Shown: one piece after another, positions 48,451 to 58,872 of the stretch
Numbering within the stretch: position 1 is the stretch's first letter
Layout: each line of letters opens with the position of its first letter
DNA from: Blastocystis hominis
Lineage: Eukaryota; Sar; Bigyra; Opalinata; Blastocystidae
Assembly: GCF_000151665.1 (NCBI RefSeq)
Contig: NW_013171866.1
Span: 620,001 to 684,000, forward strand
Length of the DNA: 64,000 bases
Reading direction: 5' to 3'
The notes under the pieces: generated by a model
The model's database searches: none
What the model was told of the DNA's origin: nothing
What the model saw: only the letters and a program-made list of their open reading frames with translations
Position numbers and translations under genes: made by a program

Positions 48451-49610
48451 ATGCACGGCAAACGTAACTCTCCGTTAGACATGGAGGTCGGATTTCCTAT
48501 TATGGTTCTTGAAGAAGATAATTCCAAGAGCAAGAGGCGAAATAAGTGGATACTTTGGAAGCGCTATTCGAAAGCGATCTATTTGTTTGGAATTTGCGTG
48601 TGTTGCTGCTCTCTTCTCTATTGGCTCTATATCTATTTATGCAATTACTCCCTATCCTCCCAGTTGCAAGCGTTCTCCTTGAATCGGGAGACAACCTCGT
48701 TCAAACTCATGATTGTCGCTGATTTGGACAAGGAAAGCCGTGTCAAGGACGACAAAAAGGGGCGCTGGCGAAGCATATTGAAAAAGGGCGAACTCCGCAA
48801 GCAGAAGGACGGAACCTTCACGATTCATTGGCTCGAAGACCAAGAAATTTTCACCCAGCTGAGTGAGGCGGGTCGTGGAATGGAGCTAAGCGCACTCGTG
48901 GAGTACCACAACCGCTTGTATTCCTTTGATGATCGAACGGGTTTGGTGTTCGAACTAGTGAAAGGCAACAAGGCGATTCCGCGCTATATTTTAATGGAGG
49001 GCGACGGAAACACCACCAAGGGCCAGAAAACCGAGTGGGCGACGGTGAAGGACGATGCGATCCTCGCCGGGAGTTTCGGAAAAGAATACACGAACGCGGA
49101 CGGAAGCATTGCGAACACAAACAATATGTGGGTGTCGGTTATTCACAACACGGGGGAAATCACACACGAAAATTGGACGGATCGGTTTAATAAGCTGCGG
49201 AAAGCAGCCGGATGCCCTTATCCAGGGTACATGATTCATGAGGCGATCATGTGGTCCGATATTCGCAGACAGTGGGTGATTTTGCCTCGGAGAGTGAGTA
49301 AAGAGCCGTACGATGAGAAGGAAGACGAAAAGCGAGGGTCGAATGTGGTGATGTTGGCTTCGGAGGATTTTAGCTCCATCGAAGTGCGCCACATCACGCA
49401 GATAACGCCGACGAGAGGTTTCTCGGAGTTTAAATTTTTGCCCCAGTCGAATGATGAGATCATTGTAGCATTGAAGAGTGAAGAGAATGAAGAGCAGCAA
49501 ACACAGAACTCCTATATCACTGTTTTTGATTTAGATGGTCATATACTACTTAGTGAGTCTGTGATTCCTGGAAATCACAAATTCGAAGGTTTAGAGTTTT
49601 ATCATTTTTG
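48451..49610 (+). CDS. Calcium-activated nucleotidase (apyrase, CANT1 type), no encoded stop at the homologous end
   Basis: A single intronless frame from ATG 48451. A cytosolic N-terminus is followed by one membrane anchor (IYLFGICVCCCSLLYWLYIY, about residues 44-64), giving a type II membrane protein. The five-bladed apyrase fold is visible: FKLMIVADLDKESR, LSALVEYHNRLYSFDDRTG, KTEWATVKDDAILAGSFGKE, GCPYPGYMIHEAIMWSDIRR, RGFSEFKFLP, HKFEGLEF. The family hydrolyses UDP/GDP in the ER or Golgi, supporting glycosylation. Homologues end at or near GLEF-I. Here the frame continues YHF-TG, then CTG, then TGTTTGTT (49614-49621). Cleavage after TG at 49610 plus poly(A) gives TGA. A genomic TGA would otherwise come only within the motif. 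Confidence 0.88.
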
Positions 49611-49613
49611 CTG

Positions 49614-49621
49614 TGTTTGTT
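49614..49621 (+). terminator. TGTTTGTT 3'-end motif (apyrase) creating the stop codon
   Basis: Octamer 3 bases after a TG in the coding frame, the same spacing as at SRP54. Confidence 0.7.
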
Positions 49622-50021
49622 GAATTCGAATGTGATTGGTATGTGGGTGTGGTGGATCCCATTCATATTCTTGAGTGATTGTGTGAATGCTTAACTAAGA
49701 ACGATTCCAATTCTAAAGTAAAGGTACTCTCGGATGGAAATGGGGCCAATAGTGAAATGGATTGGCTCCATCCACTCGCACGTTTATTTTTCACAACATA
49801 TAAAACTTGGTGATTTACTACACTTCTAATTACACTCTCCCATCTTTTACAACCATTCCCTCCTTTCCTCTCAATACTATTATCTTCACTTCATTTCTCT
49901 TCTCTTCTCTTCTCTTCTCTTATATATATATATGTATATTTAATCATTCCAAATAGAAACACTTCCGCGGTTATGTACACTTTCGCAAATTTTGATTTAG
50001 AACAATCATCCGAGGCATCCA
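49622..50021. other. Spacer before SmG with CTTCT and TA runs
   Basis: About 400 bp upstream of SmG with (CTCTT)n at 49893-49920 and TATATATA at 49921-49935. No gene is seen. The pyrimidine run and TA tract sit 90-130 bp before the ATG and could be part of the promoter. Confidence 0.4.
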
Positions 50022-50289
50022 ATGGGTAAGGAAATCAACGTGAACCTCGCTAACTACATGGGCAAAGTGGTTACTGTGAAGCTCAATGGAAACCGCATCG
50101 TCGAAGGAGTACTCCGTGGATATGACCAGATGATGAACATTGTTCTGGAAGATGTGTACGAAGTGGTGAATGAGAACGAGAAGCAAGAAATGGGAAGAGT
50201 TGTACGTTCTTAAGGGTGCGATCGCTAAAATGTAGGTAATCCGTGGGAACGGCATCATTCAGATGGACTGCCAGACGACTAGTCATTAA
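50022..50289 (+). CDS. Small nuclear ribonucleoprotein G (SmG)
   Basis: Exons 50022-50201 and 50236-50289 around a 34-bp GT-AG intron; 77 residues, the usual SmG length. Sm1 motif: GKVVTVKLNGNRIVEGVLRG, then YDQMMNIVLEDVYEV. Sm2 motif across the intron: MGRVV / VIRGNGIIQMD. The Sm1 Asp-x-x-Met-Asn and the Sm2 Ile-Arg-Gly-Asn RNA-binding residues are present. SmG is one of seven proteins forming the ring on spliceosomal U snRNAs. Encoded TAA at 50287; TGTTTGTT at 50302. Confidence 0.93.
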
Positions 50290-50301
50290 TAAACAATCTC
50301 C

Positions 50302-50309
50302 TGTTTGTT
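50302..50309 (+). terminator. TGTTTGTT 3'-end motif (SmG)
   Basis: Octamer 12 bp after the SmG stop codon. Confidence 0.65.
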
Positions 50310-50442
50310 AGCACAAACAACGCAAAATCCATAACCAAATAATCCTTTAGCTCTGAGACGTCAGAGGAGTAAACAACGTATTTGCATCTATCCTCATTCC
50401 ATAAACAAATGACATTCTATCCCTCAGACCACGCCTCCTCAC

Positions 50443-51544
50443 TCACCCAAACACATACACATCGAAGAACGGATTGATCTGCGCCGAGAACGACATCGTC
50501 GCCTGGGATGTCAATTTCTCCTTCAGCACGATCTTTGCGGTTCCTTCCATTCCCATCATCACTCCGATCTCCGCCTTCGTCTTCGGGAGCTTGAAGCTCG
50601 CGCCGATCTGCGTGTTGATGTGTCTCTTTTCGCTGGATTTCAGCGCGAAGCCGTTCCACACCGCGGCCAAATTGACGTTGGGATTGACTCTCTGCAGTGA
50701 AAGCGTTGCGAGCGATGCGTACGCGAAGGTAGTAAAGATACAGCGAGGAGTTGGACGTCATCGTCACGATGGCCTTGCGAAGTTGATCGTTGTAACAGCC
50801 CGACACGGTGTAGTGCACGTTGTGATTGGAGAAGATGTCGTAGTAGCACTCCGCTAGAGTTAAAAACACGCCGAAACCCGACCTGCGATCGAGTAACGAT
50901 CATTAAGCATTTGGTGCGCGAGGACGCCGATTCCACTCTCACTCGAAAGCTGAGAGTGAGAGAGAGAGTAAAAGAGAAAAATACGGCGAGTTCGATACAC
51001 GTTTTGGGGAAGGAGAACACGGAGTAGGTGTTGAGATACTGCTGGAGTTTGCCCGATGGCTGGGCGATCTGCGTGGATGAAAGAGAGACAAACAGGGAAT
51101 ACAATGGACGTTGCTTCTTGCGTAAACCAATCGTTCGGGAACCATTGCACAGCTGCCTTCTGATTACCCTCGTGTGTCAGGATCGAATTTAGTTTTAACT
51201 AGCTGAAAGGGATGGAGACATCGATTACCTGATCATTCTTATACTGAAGATATAAAGAATAACGGGTGGAAGTGGGATTTAGGCGAAATATGTGATTGAC
51301 CAAAAAATTGCCGTGCTGGGATGCTAGGCACATCGTCACCGATTTGCTTTGTATTGTGAGCTACATCATAAATCAACTCCCCTCAGAAACGAACATCAAT
51401 AATCTCATTGATTTCGTTGTACATCTTTGAGACTCTTTCGCATTTAGACTAGTTCATAAACCACTCCCTCACCAAAAGTACGGGTTTCTCCAATTCTTTC
51501 TTTGTCATCCTCTTAACCGTCTGATTGATGTTTCCAAAATTCAT
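50443..51544 (-). CDS. Tom40-like mitochondrial (MRO) outer-membrane beta-barrel
   Basis: ATG at 51544 (MNFGNINQTVKRMTKKELEK). Introns of 24-34 bp plus one of about 48 bp restore a frame of roughly 300 residues ending FDVYVFG at TGA 50443. Alternating amphipathic strands run throughout: SVTMCLASQHGNFLVNHIFR, RYSLYLQYKNDQLKLNSILT, GIGVLAHQMLNDRYSIAAEC, KAIVTMTSNSSLYLYYLRRV, NVNLAAVWNGFALKSSEK, QIGASFKLPKTKAEIGVMM, AKIVLKEKLTSQATMSFSAQ. The last strands resemble Tom40 more than VDAC. Tom40 is the preprotein import channel, expected in the mitochondrion-related organelle of Blastocystis. Porin or Mdm10-like identity remains possible. Confidence 0.6.
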
Positions 51545-51774
51545 TCCACCCAGCCAATTCTCAAAATAATAGTATTTGAGAAAAGGGAAGGGAAGGGAAA
51601 CGGAAACCACGGGAAATGGAGGGTTTACGCGTCTGTTCCAAATCCATCTCAAGTCTCAATCGACTTATAATTTGTAATTTTGTTAGCGAGAGGAAGCATC
51701 GATACATATATTCATCTATATTCATAACATGTTCAAACCGAAGAGGCACCATGGAACGATAAAGAAGGCAGAAC

Positions 51775-52460
51775 ATGGTTGTTGATTGCTGTTCGTTTGT
51801 AAAACTAGATGAAGGAGAAGATTCAGGAGTCAAAATTGACCTAGAACGATTTCATTTAGAACAACAAGTATTCTGAACTTTCCTCTGTATTACTCAAACA
51901 GATACGATCCGAGTCACGCAAAGGAATATCCACCAAAGCTTTGATGAAACCCTCAGCTCGCGATGTGGATTCGGCAGTTCGGAAAATAGGGGGTGACACG
52001 GAAGATGAAGTCGTTTTCAATATTTGTGAATCATATGTAGACGTCCAAAGCAGAAAAGGATAAATCGAGCGGATTGGCTTCCGGGTACTCATTATTCATA
52101 TTTCTTATTTTATTGAGGACAGGATACGATCAAAAAACTCGAGGAATTCCTTGTTGATGATGCACAGCTGTATAAACCGGAAGGAATCGTAGGATGGATC
52201 AAAAGAACAACTCAGATGTAGTCGATTTTTAATCTAATCCCAGAGCCAGAAGCTCCTGAAAATGGTGAGTTGTTGTGGGACGTGAATCATAGCAGATAAG
52301 CGCGAAGTGGAGACAGTGGAAAGTGGACACAGAGAAACGATCGAAGAAGTTTTGGACATGAAACGCAAATTAACAAGTGTGTGCTGTGGTTCGTGGTGAC
52401 GTGTAGGAGAATTGAAGAGAGAGCGGCGAATGCAATTCGAATCGAAATATTGAGGTGGTT
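51775..52460 (+). CDS. Small coiled-coil protein, unidentified; overlaps spurious minus ORFs
   Basis: Exons 51775-51828, 51860-52036, 52070-52084 (15 bp), 52123-52188, 52222-52264, 52296-52377 and a last one from about 52408; introns 30-38 bp. The frame begins MVVDCCSFVKLDEGEDSG and continues YSELSSVLLKQIRSESRKG, PSARDVDSAVRKIGGDTEDE, DTIKKLEEFLVDDAQLYKPE, SIFNLIPEPEAPEN, EVETVEKWTQRNDRRS. Two readings of the end are possible: one stops at TGA near 52452, the other runs into the TTTG tract without an encoded stop. No family recognised; mostly helical, probably part of a protein complex. It is divergent from the Tom40-like gene. Confidence 0.5.
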
Positions 52461-52479
52461 GTTCACTTGTTTACCCTTT

Positions 52480-52550
52480 TGTTTGTTTGTTTACTCGTTT
52501 ACTCATTTACCTTTTTGTTTGTTTGTTTGTTTGTTTGTTTGTTTGTTCTC
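52480..52550. repeat. TTTG microsatellite containing many TGTTTGTT registers
   Basis: Runs of GTTT at 52483-52493 and 52518-52546, each including several overlapping copies of the 3'-end octamer, just downstream of the coiled-coil gene. Confidence 0.85.
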
Positions 52551-52814
52551 AAACAGATCAAATGCGTCTTCGTTTCTTTGGAGCGGGTTTCTGCATTTCC
52601 TTCTCCACGGCTCGTTCGATTGAATTCAACTTGTCAGCCACTTTCTGCATCACACGATTCTATTCATCAGCTCATCCCATCATTCCAACCGATTGCTTTT
52701 CCTCCTCCTCGCCTTCTCTTAACGCACCGACAGGTTTATCACTAAACCCAGGAAGTGGTTTTCGTCGTTTCAATGGCCTATTCCTAAGAACCCTTCGCAT
52801 CATCATCATCATCC

Positions 52815-53601
52815 CTACAGTTTGTTTTGTTCAGCCGTTTCATCGGCTTGTTTGGCTTCTTCCCTAATAGCTGGGGAGTTTTGCTGCTGTTGGGACGCAC
52901 GTTTCTGTGGAACAAACACGAAATCACCCGCAGGACGCGGTTCTTCTTGTTCTGTAAACTCGGGCGTTTCAACCTTTGCAAAAAGATGATTGGCTCGTTT
53001 TGGTTTGTGAATTTCGCTGTCAGGACGCTCCACTTTGAGCTCCTCGAGGCGCTGCAAGACTGCAATTTTCCGACTGTCGAGTTTTTGCTGAACATCCTCG
53101 CGAGATTCATACTCGGGAGCATATTGCACCCACAGATCCTGGCCAAAAAACGATGATTTGTTTAGTTTGTACTTTGCTAAGCTAAGCATGAGCCCTTCTT
53201 CGTGAATAAACCGAGCGGAAGAAATGAGTTCGTACTTCACCCATACAGTCTGAGTAAAGGGTGCCGAAGGGAGGTTTGTGACAATGTCGTACTCCTGAAT
53301 TGTGCCATACAACGCTAGTCGCTGAATGAGCTCGTTGATGACATTCGAAGGTGGAATATTTCGAATCATCAAATACCTAGACAATGAGAAGCAAAAAGAA
53401 GGTACGAACCGTGATTCTTGTGCAACAGTGTAAACTCGCACTGCTTTCTCTATAGAAGGTGTCCGATACCTACAATGTTACATAATTCCGACGAAAAGAT
53501 GCCAACTTGGGTAAATCGGTGGGCGCTTCTTCTGGCTGTGGATAATCCGGCTCTTCATAGGGATCGTACTGGATCGTATCCTTGAGCCAGGGATGATTCA
53601 T
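52815..53601 (-). CDS. RBM48-like RNA-binding protein (minor-spliceosome associated in other eukaryotes)
   Basis: ATG at 53601 (MNHPWLKDTIQYDPYEEPDY), a 37-bp intron, then YRTPSIEKAVRVYTVAQESR, a 34-bp intron and the RRM. The RRM reads YLMIRNIPPSNVINELIQRL, ALYGTIQEYDIV, FTQTVWVKYELISSARFI, SSFFGQDLWVQYAPEYES, closely following RBM48 (AVYTV..ESRYL, LHVCYAPEFE). A 10-residue insert (HEEGLMLSLA) sits between the third strand and helix 2. The C-terminus is Glu/Gln-rich and disordered. In maize and human RBM48 acts with ARMC7 in U12-type splicing. Stop TAG 52815. Confidence 0.8.
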
Positions 53602-53620
53602 TTGTTAGAGGTGTGTGTAA

Positions 53621-53628
53621 AACAAACA
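53621..53628 (-). terminator. TGTTTGTT 3'-end motif (large unidentified gene)
   Basis: Minus-strand octamer about 60 bp after TAA 53689, and 20 bp before the RBM48 start codon on the same strand. Confidence 0.55.
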
Positions 53629-53688
53629 ATGCGTAGCATCCATTACAATAATAATTATGATATGACAATACTAGAAATAATTCGATGG

Positions 53689-56600
53689 TTACTGCTTATA
53701 GGCCAGAAAGAACTCGATGTCGGAATTTTCATCCGGGATTTTGGATTCCATTTCATTTACGGTCGTCCACGGAATGGCCGTCCCACTGACGGTTCCCACT
53801 CCACTATTATAAACATTCGGCGAAGTGAAGGGATTTGCCTTCATGCTCGCCTCCTTCTTTTCGTATTCATACAGCAAGGAAATAAACTCCGCGAAGCTCT
53901 CCCAATAATACCTCTACTCCTCACTCCGTTTCCCCGTTTCCACCATCTGGTTGGGCGGTACGCAGTACTTCCCCTGTCGCCGGTTGGGGTTGGTCGTGTT
54001 TCCAATACTCAGCAGAATGTGCAGGTTCGACTTCAAGATCTCCGCGAGCTTCCCGTCCACGTTCTTCTCCTCTCATCCTTCCCTTGTTTCCTACCTGCGT
54101 CTCGCGGTACAGCCCCAGCTCCATCGTCATCGCCACCTTCTGCAGCCGCGCCTTCACCGCTCGCTGCGTCTGCGCGCGCTGGAAGCGGTCGTAGTTGAAC
54201 TGCGAGAAGATCTGCTGCTGCACTACGCGTGATTTCGAACGAAGAGCGGCCACTGTCGCGGTCGAACGAAAACAAGTTCGACTCGTCGTTGGCGCGCGGC
54301 TCGGCCGGCTGGCTGCGCGCCCACTTGCGGTAGTTGAAGATCTTGCTGTAGAGCTCGTTGTGGATCTCCACTACGCGTGAGGGACCGTGGAAACGGGGAA
54401 CCGGAGGAGTAGTGCGGGAGGTAGGAGAGGCGCGTGCGGAAGAGCTTGTAGAGAAGGAGGCGGTGGAAAAGATGGCGGATGTTGGGGCTCCAATGCGTGA
54501 AGAACTGGACGAAGTTGGGAAACACGATCTCCCGGAACAACTGAATCTTGTTAAGCATAACGAAACCTACCAGCAAGCGGTGCGCGCCGTTGAAGAAGTC
54601 CTCGTTGTAGTACAGGAACGTGATCACCTTCTGCAGAATCTGCAAGTGCGGCATCGCGATCAGCTGCTTCAGCGCGTAGATCAGATACACGTAGTTCAGC
54701 TTGTCCTCGAATTCACCGTGGTTATACGGACTAATCTCCGGGTACGCGAAGTGCTGCAGCTGCTGCGGCTGGATCACGTGGAACAGCGTCGTGCGGAACC
54801 GACGCTCGTATTTGATTGGCTCCAGCATCCGACGACTCTGCAGCAGACTCAGAAAGTCCAGCCCTTCCCCGCGGGACGTGATCACGTCTACGAAATAAAC
54901 AAATACTCCCGATTTCTGGAATACTGTTCTCCAACAAAAACTGAATCGCTTGCAGCTGCGTGAAACCCGCGCCTTTCCCGCGGAACGTCGAGAAAACCGC
55001 GGTTCGCTGACACTCCGTGCAGAGTTCCCGCGGTTCTTCCTCCACCGCTCCCGCGGTTTTTGGCGGCAAATCGGGCGGCGAAAGCAGCAGCACCTCCGTC
55101 CCCGCCGCCATTTCTTCGTTCCCCGCGGTTTTCTCGTGCACCGAATCCACGTTCCCCGCGGGAATTTCACGCGCCGAAGGGCGAATTTCCGCGGGGATTT
55201 CATCCGAATCGCGGTTTTCCTTTTTGAGCGTCTCTCCCGCGGGACTGCTCCTCGAAAGCTGTGCATTCCCGCGGGACTCATCATTTTCGCGCTGTGCGAG
55301 AGCGAGTGCGCCGGTCCATTCCGCGGGAATGGCCTTGGAGTGGGTGAGGGACTCTTTGCGTCGAATCGTGGAATCGATGGTGGTTTCATAGAGCAGATCG
55401 AGGGCGTTTCCCTGGGAGTAAATGATGGACTGGTTCTGGTTGTAGTAGTAATTGCTGTGGCTCAGCGTGTCGAACAGCGGCAGGTCCAGATCCGGTATGT
55501 CGTCCGCTGGAACCGGCGAGCTGCGCGCCGACATGCATGAGAGAGGGGAGGAGAAGTGCGTCGATACCGTGGAAACCAGAGGAACCGCGGGGAAGGATTG
55601 CTGCAGGAAGAGCAGGAGCTGGATTTCCCGAGACTAGATGAGGAAACGTGGAAAAGTGGAAACGGAGTAAACGCGGGCGTAGAATTCGGGGGAATAGGCG
55701 TGGTAGTTGAGGATTCGGTTTCGCTTGCGGACGGCTTTGAGGAGATTGTGGAGCACCATCATGGCTAAATGGAGAAACGTGGAAACAGAGTACTCTTGGA
55801 GATGTCGAGGAAGACGTTGACGTTGCATTTATCGAAGAGAATGGACATGACGCTACGAATTAGAAAAAAACAAAAAGAAAAAAAGAAAATACGAGTTGAG
55901 GATTTCGCCGTTGACGACGCAGCTGTCGCTACGGGTGACGAATTCGATGGAAGCCTACCACAACGCGTAGGCGATGGAGTCCTTGATAAGTCGCTCGCCG
56001 TTGAGATTGAGTCGGAGAATGCCTCCGGAGAGCTTGCTCATATAAAAGTCCTGGAAGTGGATGAGGAACAGCCGCATCACCAGAAAATACCCAGGAATCA
56101 CCGTCCAGCACACGCCTACGCTTCATCCTTCACAGATCGGGTTTTTACTGTCCTTCGGACCGTTCAGCTCGCGCACGTAGTCGATGTAGTAGGAGAGGAA
56201 CTGCGCGAGCAGCACGCGCGAGCGCCCCAGCACGTCCACGATCTGCGTGTCCAGATACAAATCCCCGATGGACTCGAACCCGCTCTCCTTCTCCTCCTCG
56301 CTCTCCCCCGCGGATTCGTTGCTCTGAAACTGCTTCTGGTTGATGTACATCGACTCCTCGTCCACCTCGCTCGCGTCGATCCGGTCCCAGCGGAACAAAC
56401 TCGGGTGCGCCGCTTCGTACCGCCGGCACATCAGTCGCTCCTCCACGCTCTCGCGGCATCGTTCATACATCAAATCCACGACCACGTTCATGTTCGGCAG
56501 CTTCAGCGGCGGCAGCTCGCTCCCCGTGTCCCGGTCGGCGAACCGCCCGGTGAGGGAGTAGTTGAGGGAGTAGAGGTGGTCTCGCACGATGTCGTGGATG

Positions 56601-57783
56601 TTCATCGTGGAGTAGGGGTTCTCCGAATAGTCGTCGTCGTAGTTGATGTGGTCAAAGTTGTGGTCATCGAAGCAAAACTCGTGCGAATCCTGCGGCGTCG
56701 CCGGCAGATCGTCGTGGAACACTATCTGGTCCGACCGCAACACAAACGCAGGAGGAATGTTCGCCACCATCGCTAGTCCTCACCCCGTTTCCACGTTTCT
56801 ACTCTTAAAATCGATCGACTGCTCCTCGATCGCCTCGCTCACAAAACTCGGAAAATCCTCCTCGACGCCCGCCAAACTCTCTCCTTCTCCGGCCTCCCCC
56901 GCGGGTCTCTCGTCCGCACTGCCGGTCTCCGCGGAAATCCCGCTCAGTGGCGTGGTGCGAGGGAGAGAAACGCGCAGGGAGTCGGAGAGAAGGCCGCTGA
57001 GGCGGCTGGAGGAAGTGGGGAGATTCAGCGGCGCGGCGCTGCGGAGAAGAGAAGGGTCGATGTATTTGTCGATGAAGGTGGACGTGGTGGTGGAGAAGGC
57101 GATGGTCTCGACGCCTGCGTCGGGCTCCACGCCGGTGTTCTTGATGGTGCTTTGGAGCTGGGTCAGGAAGCAGATGCGGTATTCCGGGATGCGAATGAGA
57201 GACGCGGAGATGATCTGGGAGTCAGGAAGGACGGATGAGTGGTACGGCGAAGACGAATTCGCGAGAGGGAGCCGCGTTCTTGATGATCGCGTGAGGAGTG
57301 TAGAGGAGAGACAACTTGAGAAGAAAGATGTACTGCACGAGCTGGTTATGGATTTGGGGGTCGAGAGAAGGATGGGCATCGACAAATCCGCAGTTCTCCT
57401 AGAAAGGGAGCAATCACAAGGAAACGGTACCAGAAGAAACTCGGATCGTTTCACGATAGCAACAATCAGCTGAAACAACATACATTGCTCAGAAAAATGA
57501 GCCTAGAGATCATTTCGCTCGTACTCTGCACACCGTTCGAAGCATAATCAAGAAACGCGACCAGAGCTTTAACAGAACGGTGCGCATGTACGTTCGGTGT
57601 CTTTCCTTCTCGTACTCTAAATCAATCAACGCAACACAACTCAATTACCGAAACCACCACACAGAATGTAAGGACTCAGTGTGTCCAAAAGACTATAGGA
57701 CTCTGCATTATCGCCTATAGTACTTGCAGCATTTGCCAAATCTCTTCCTACACTCTTTACATATTTTTGGATTCGAGACATCT
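53689..57783 (-). CDS. Large alpha-helical protein, unidentified
   Basis: A 4.1-kb gene from ATG 57783 (MSRIQKYVKSVGRDLANAAS) with many ~30-bp introns, including 56773-56802 and 55764-55792, both carrying TTTCCACGTTTC. Conserved-looking segments are SVKALVAFLDYASNGVQSTS, IHNQLVQYIFLLKLSLLY, IISASLIRIPEYRICFL, DVLGRSRVLLAQFLSYYIDY, GAHRLLVGFVMLNKIQLFRE, HWSPNIRHLFHRLLLYKLFR, SNLHILLSIGNTTNPNRRQG, NIEFFLAYK-like end. This is an ARM/HEAT-type solenoid with an acidic disordered centre (56200-57000) and a second low-complexity block (55000-55400) dense in CCGCGG. I considered dymeclin, STRIP, ARMH3 and FHIP families, none convincingly. Stop TAA 53689. Confidence 0.6.
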
Positions 57784-57905
57784 TGGCAATAACGTTCACC
57801 AATCCTTTTCTGAGTGCTACAAAAGAATACGAGAATGTACAGGTATGCAAAGAATTGCTTGATTATCAAAAACACAAAAACCTCAACCACAATCTTTACG
57901 CTTTT

Positions 57906-58190
57906 CTAATTAACAACTCGGTAGAAATGATCTGCGGACAGGCCCATACATGTTGTAGGGACTTTGGTTTTATTCCTTGGTAATTCAAGAGCCAATGGGA
58001 CTTGCTTATTCCAAAAAACAGCAAATTTAGGAAAGTGAGAGAATACGAAATTCAAAAACAAGGCCAAAACGAAAATTGAAAAAGCGAATCTTCGTCTAAA
58101 GTGAATGTAAGGCAGAGGGAAAATAAGCGTTGTATGCGTCGTTTGCCTGAATCTGAAGAATACAACTAGAAAGATAGGAACATTGGCCAT
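57906..58190 (-). CDS. Small putative membrane protein or unresolved exon set (94 aa)
   Basis: An uninterrupted frame from ATG 58190 with two hydrophobic stretches (VPIFLVVFF, FAFSIFVLALFLNFVF) and end SADHFYRVVN. Alternatively two or three introns give a shorter protein, since GT-AG intervals of 71 and 46 bp also keep a frame. It begins 6 bp after the stop of the next gene on the same strand. No homology recognised. Confidence 0.35.
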   Translation of the reverse strand: MANVPIFLVVFFRFRQTTHTTLIFPLPYIHFRRRFAFSIFVLALFLNFVFSHFPKFAVFWNKQVPLALELPRNKTKVPTTCMGLSADHFYRVVN

Positions 58191-58195
58191 GCACC

Positions 58196-58686
58196 TTACT
58201 CCATCAGTTCGTAGTGTTGCTCAGGTATCTCAAACTTATGCATCAAATCGACGACAGAGGGTTCTGCAGTCTCCTTTTTGAGCTCCAGTAACAATTCTTG
58301 AGTACTCGGTGAACAAGCCACAATCGAGCATAACACACCCAGCAGCACATTCAGAGAAGATACGTGGTCATGAATATACTCTAGACAATCATTTTCACTT
58401 GACACAAAAATCACCATCAGCACATGACAATAATGTCATGCGAGAGAGTTTTTCGCTTCCAGTATAAACAAATTTCTTTGTATGTAAGATGAAATCCATC
58501 AGCAAGTTGATTGCAGCTGACTCCTGCTGACGACGTCTCTACAATAGTACTGCCATGGAAAACACATACGGTTTCGCAAATTCTGTGCTTATTTTTCTTT
58601 AATTCGTTTTGAATTTCCTGCAGATAGCTTTCTTCAGCAGTTGGCTTCTTTGCCTTCCGTTGACCTTTCTTTCCTACCCGGACCAT
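58196..58686 (-). CDS. Unidentified small protein, possible longin-like fold
   Basis: ATG 58686 (MVRVGKKGQRKAKKPTAEES), a helical basic/acidic N-terminus, then RICETVCVFHGSTIVETSSA, FHLTYKEICLYWKRKTLSHD, a 26-bp intron (minus-strand GTGCTG to CAAG), ENDCLEYIHDHVSSLNVLLG, VLCSIVACSPSTQELLLELK and HKFEIPEQHYELME before TAA 58196. Alternation of strands and helices with a short hydrophobic beta segment recalls longin/AP-sigma-like folds, but this is an impression only. Confidence 0.45.
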
Positions 58687-58699
58687 ATGATTATCTATA

Positions 58700-58872
58700 G
58701 AATGCTTCGAAAACAAGGATTAATTAAAGAGAACTTGATTAATTACTATTCCTTTTACTCTTTCATTATTATAATTATTATTACTTATGAATCATTTTCT
58801 TCCTATTATTATGATTATTATTATTATGATTACTATTATTAAGACTATTTACTATTATTTTATTCATTCATT
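58700..58872. other. AT-rich divergent spacer (ATT microsatellite)
   Basis: Contains imperfect ATT/TTA runs directly upstream of the phosphatase ATG. No gene. Confidence 0.5.

Noticed and set aside
51856-52092. Minus-strand ORF of 78 aa (MSTRKPIRSIYPF...)
   Set aside because: It lies antisense to the spliced plus-strand gene 51775-52460, whose exons are better protein-like and flanked by consistent GT-AG introns.
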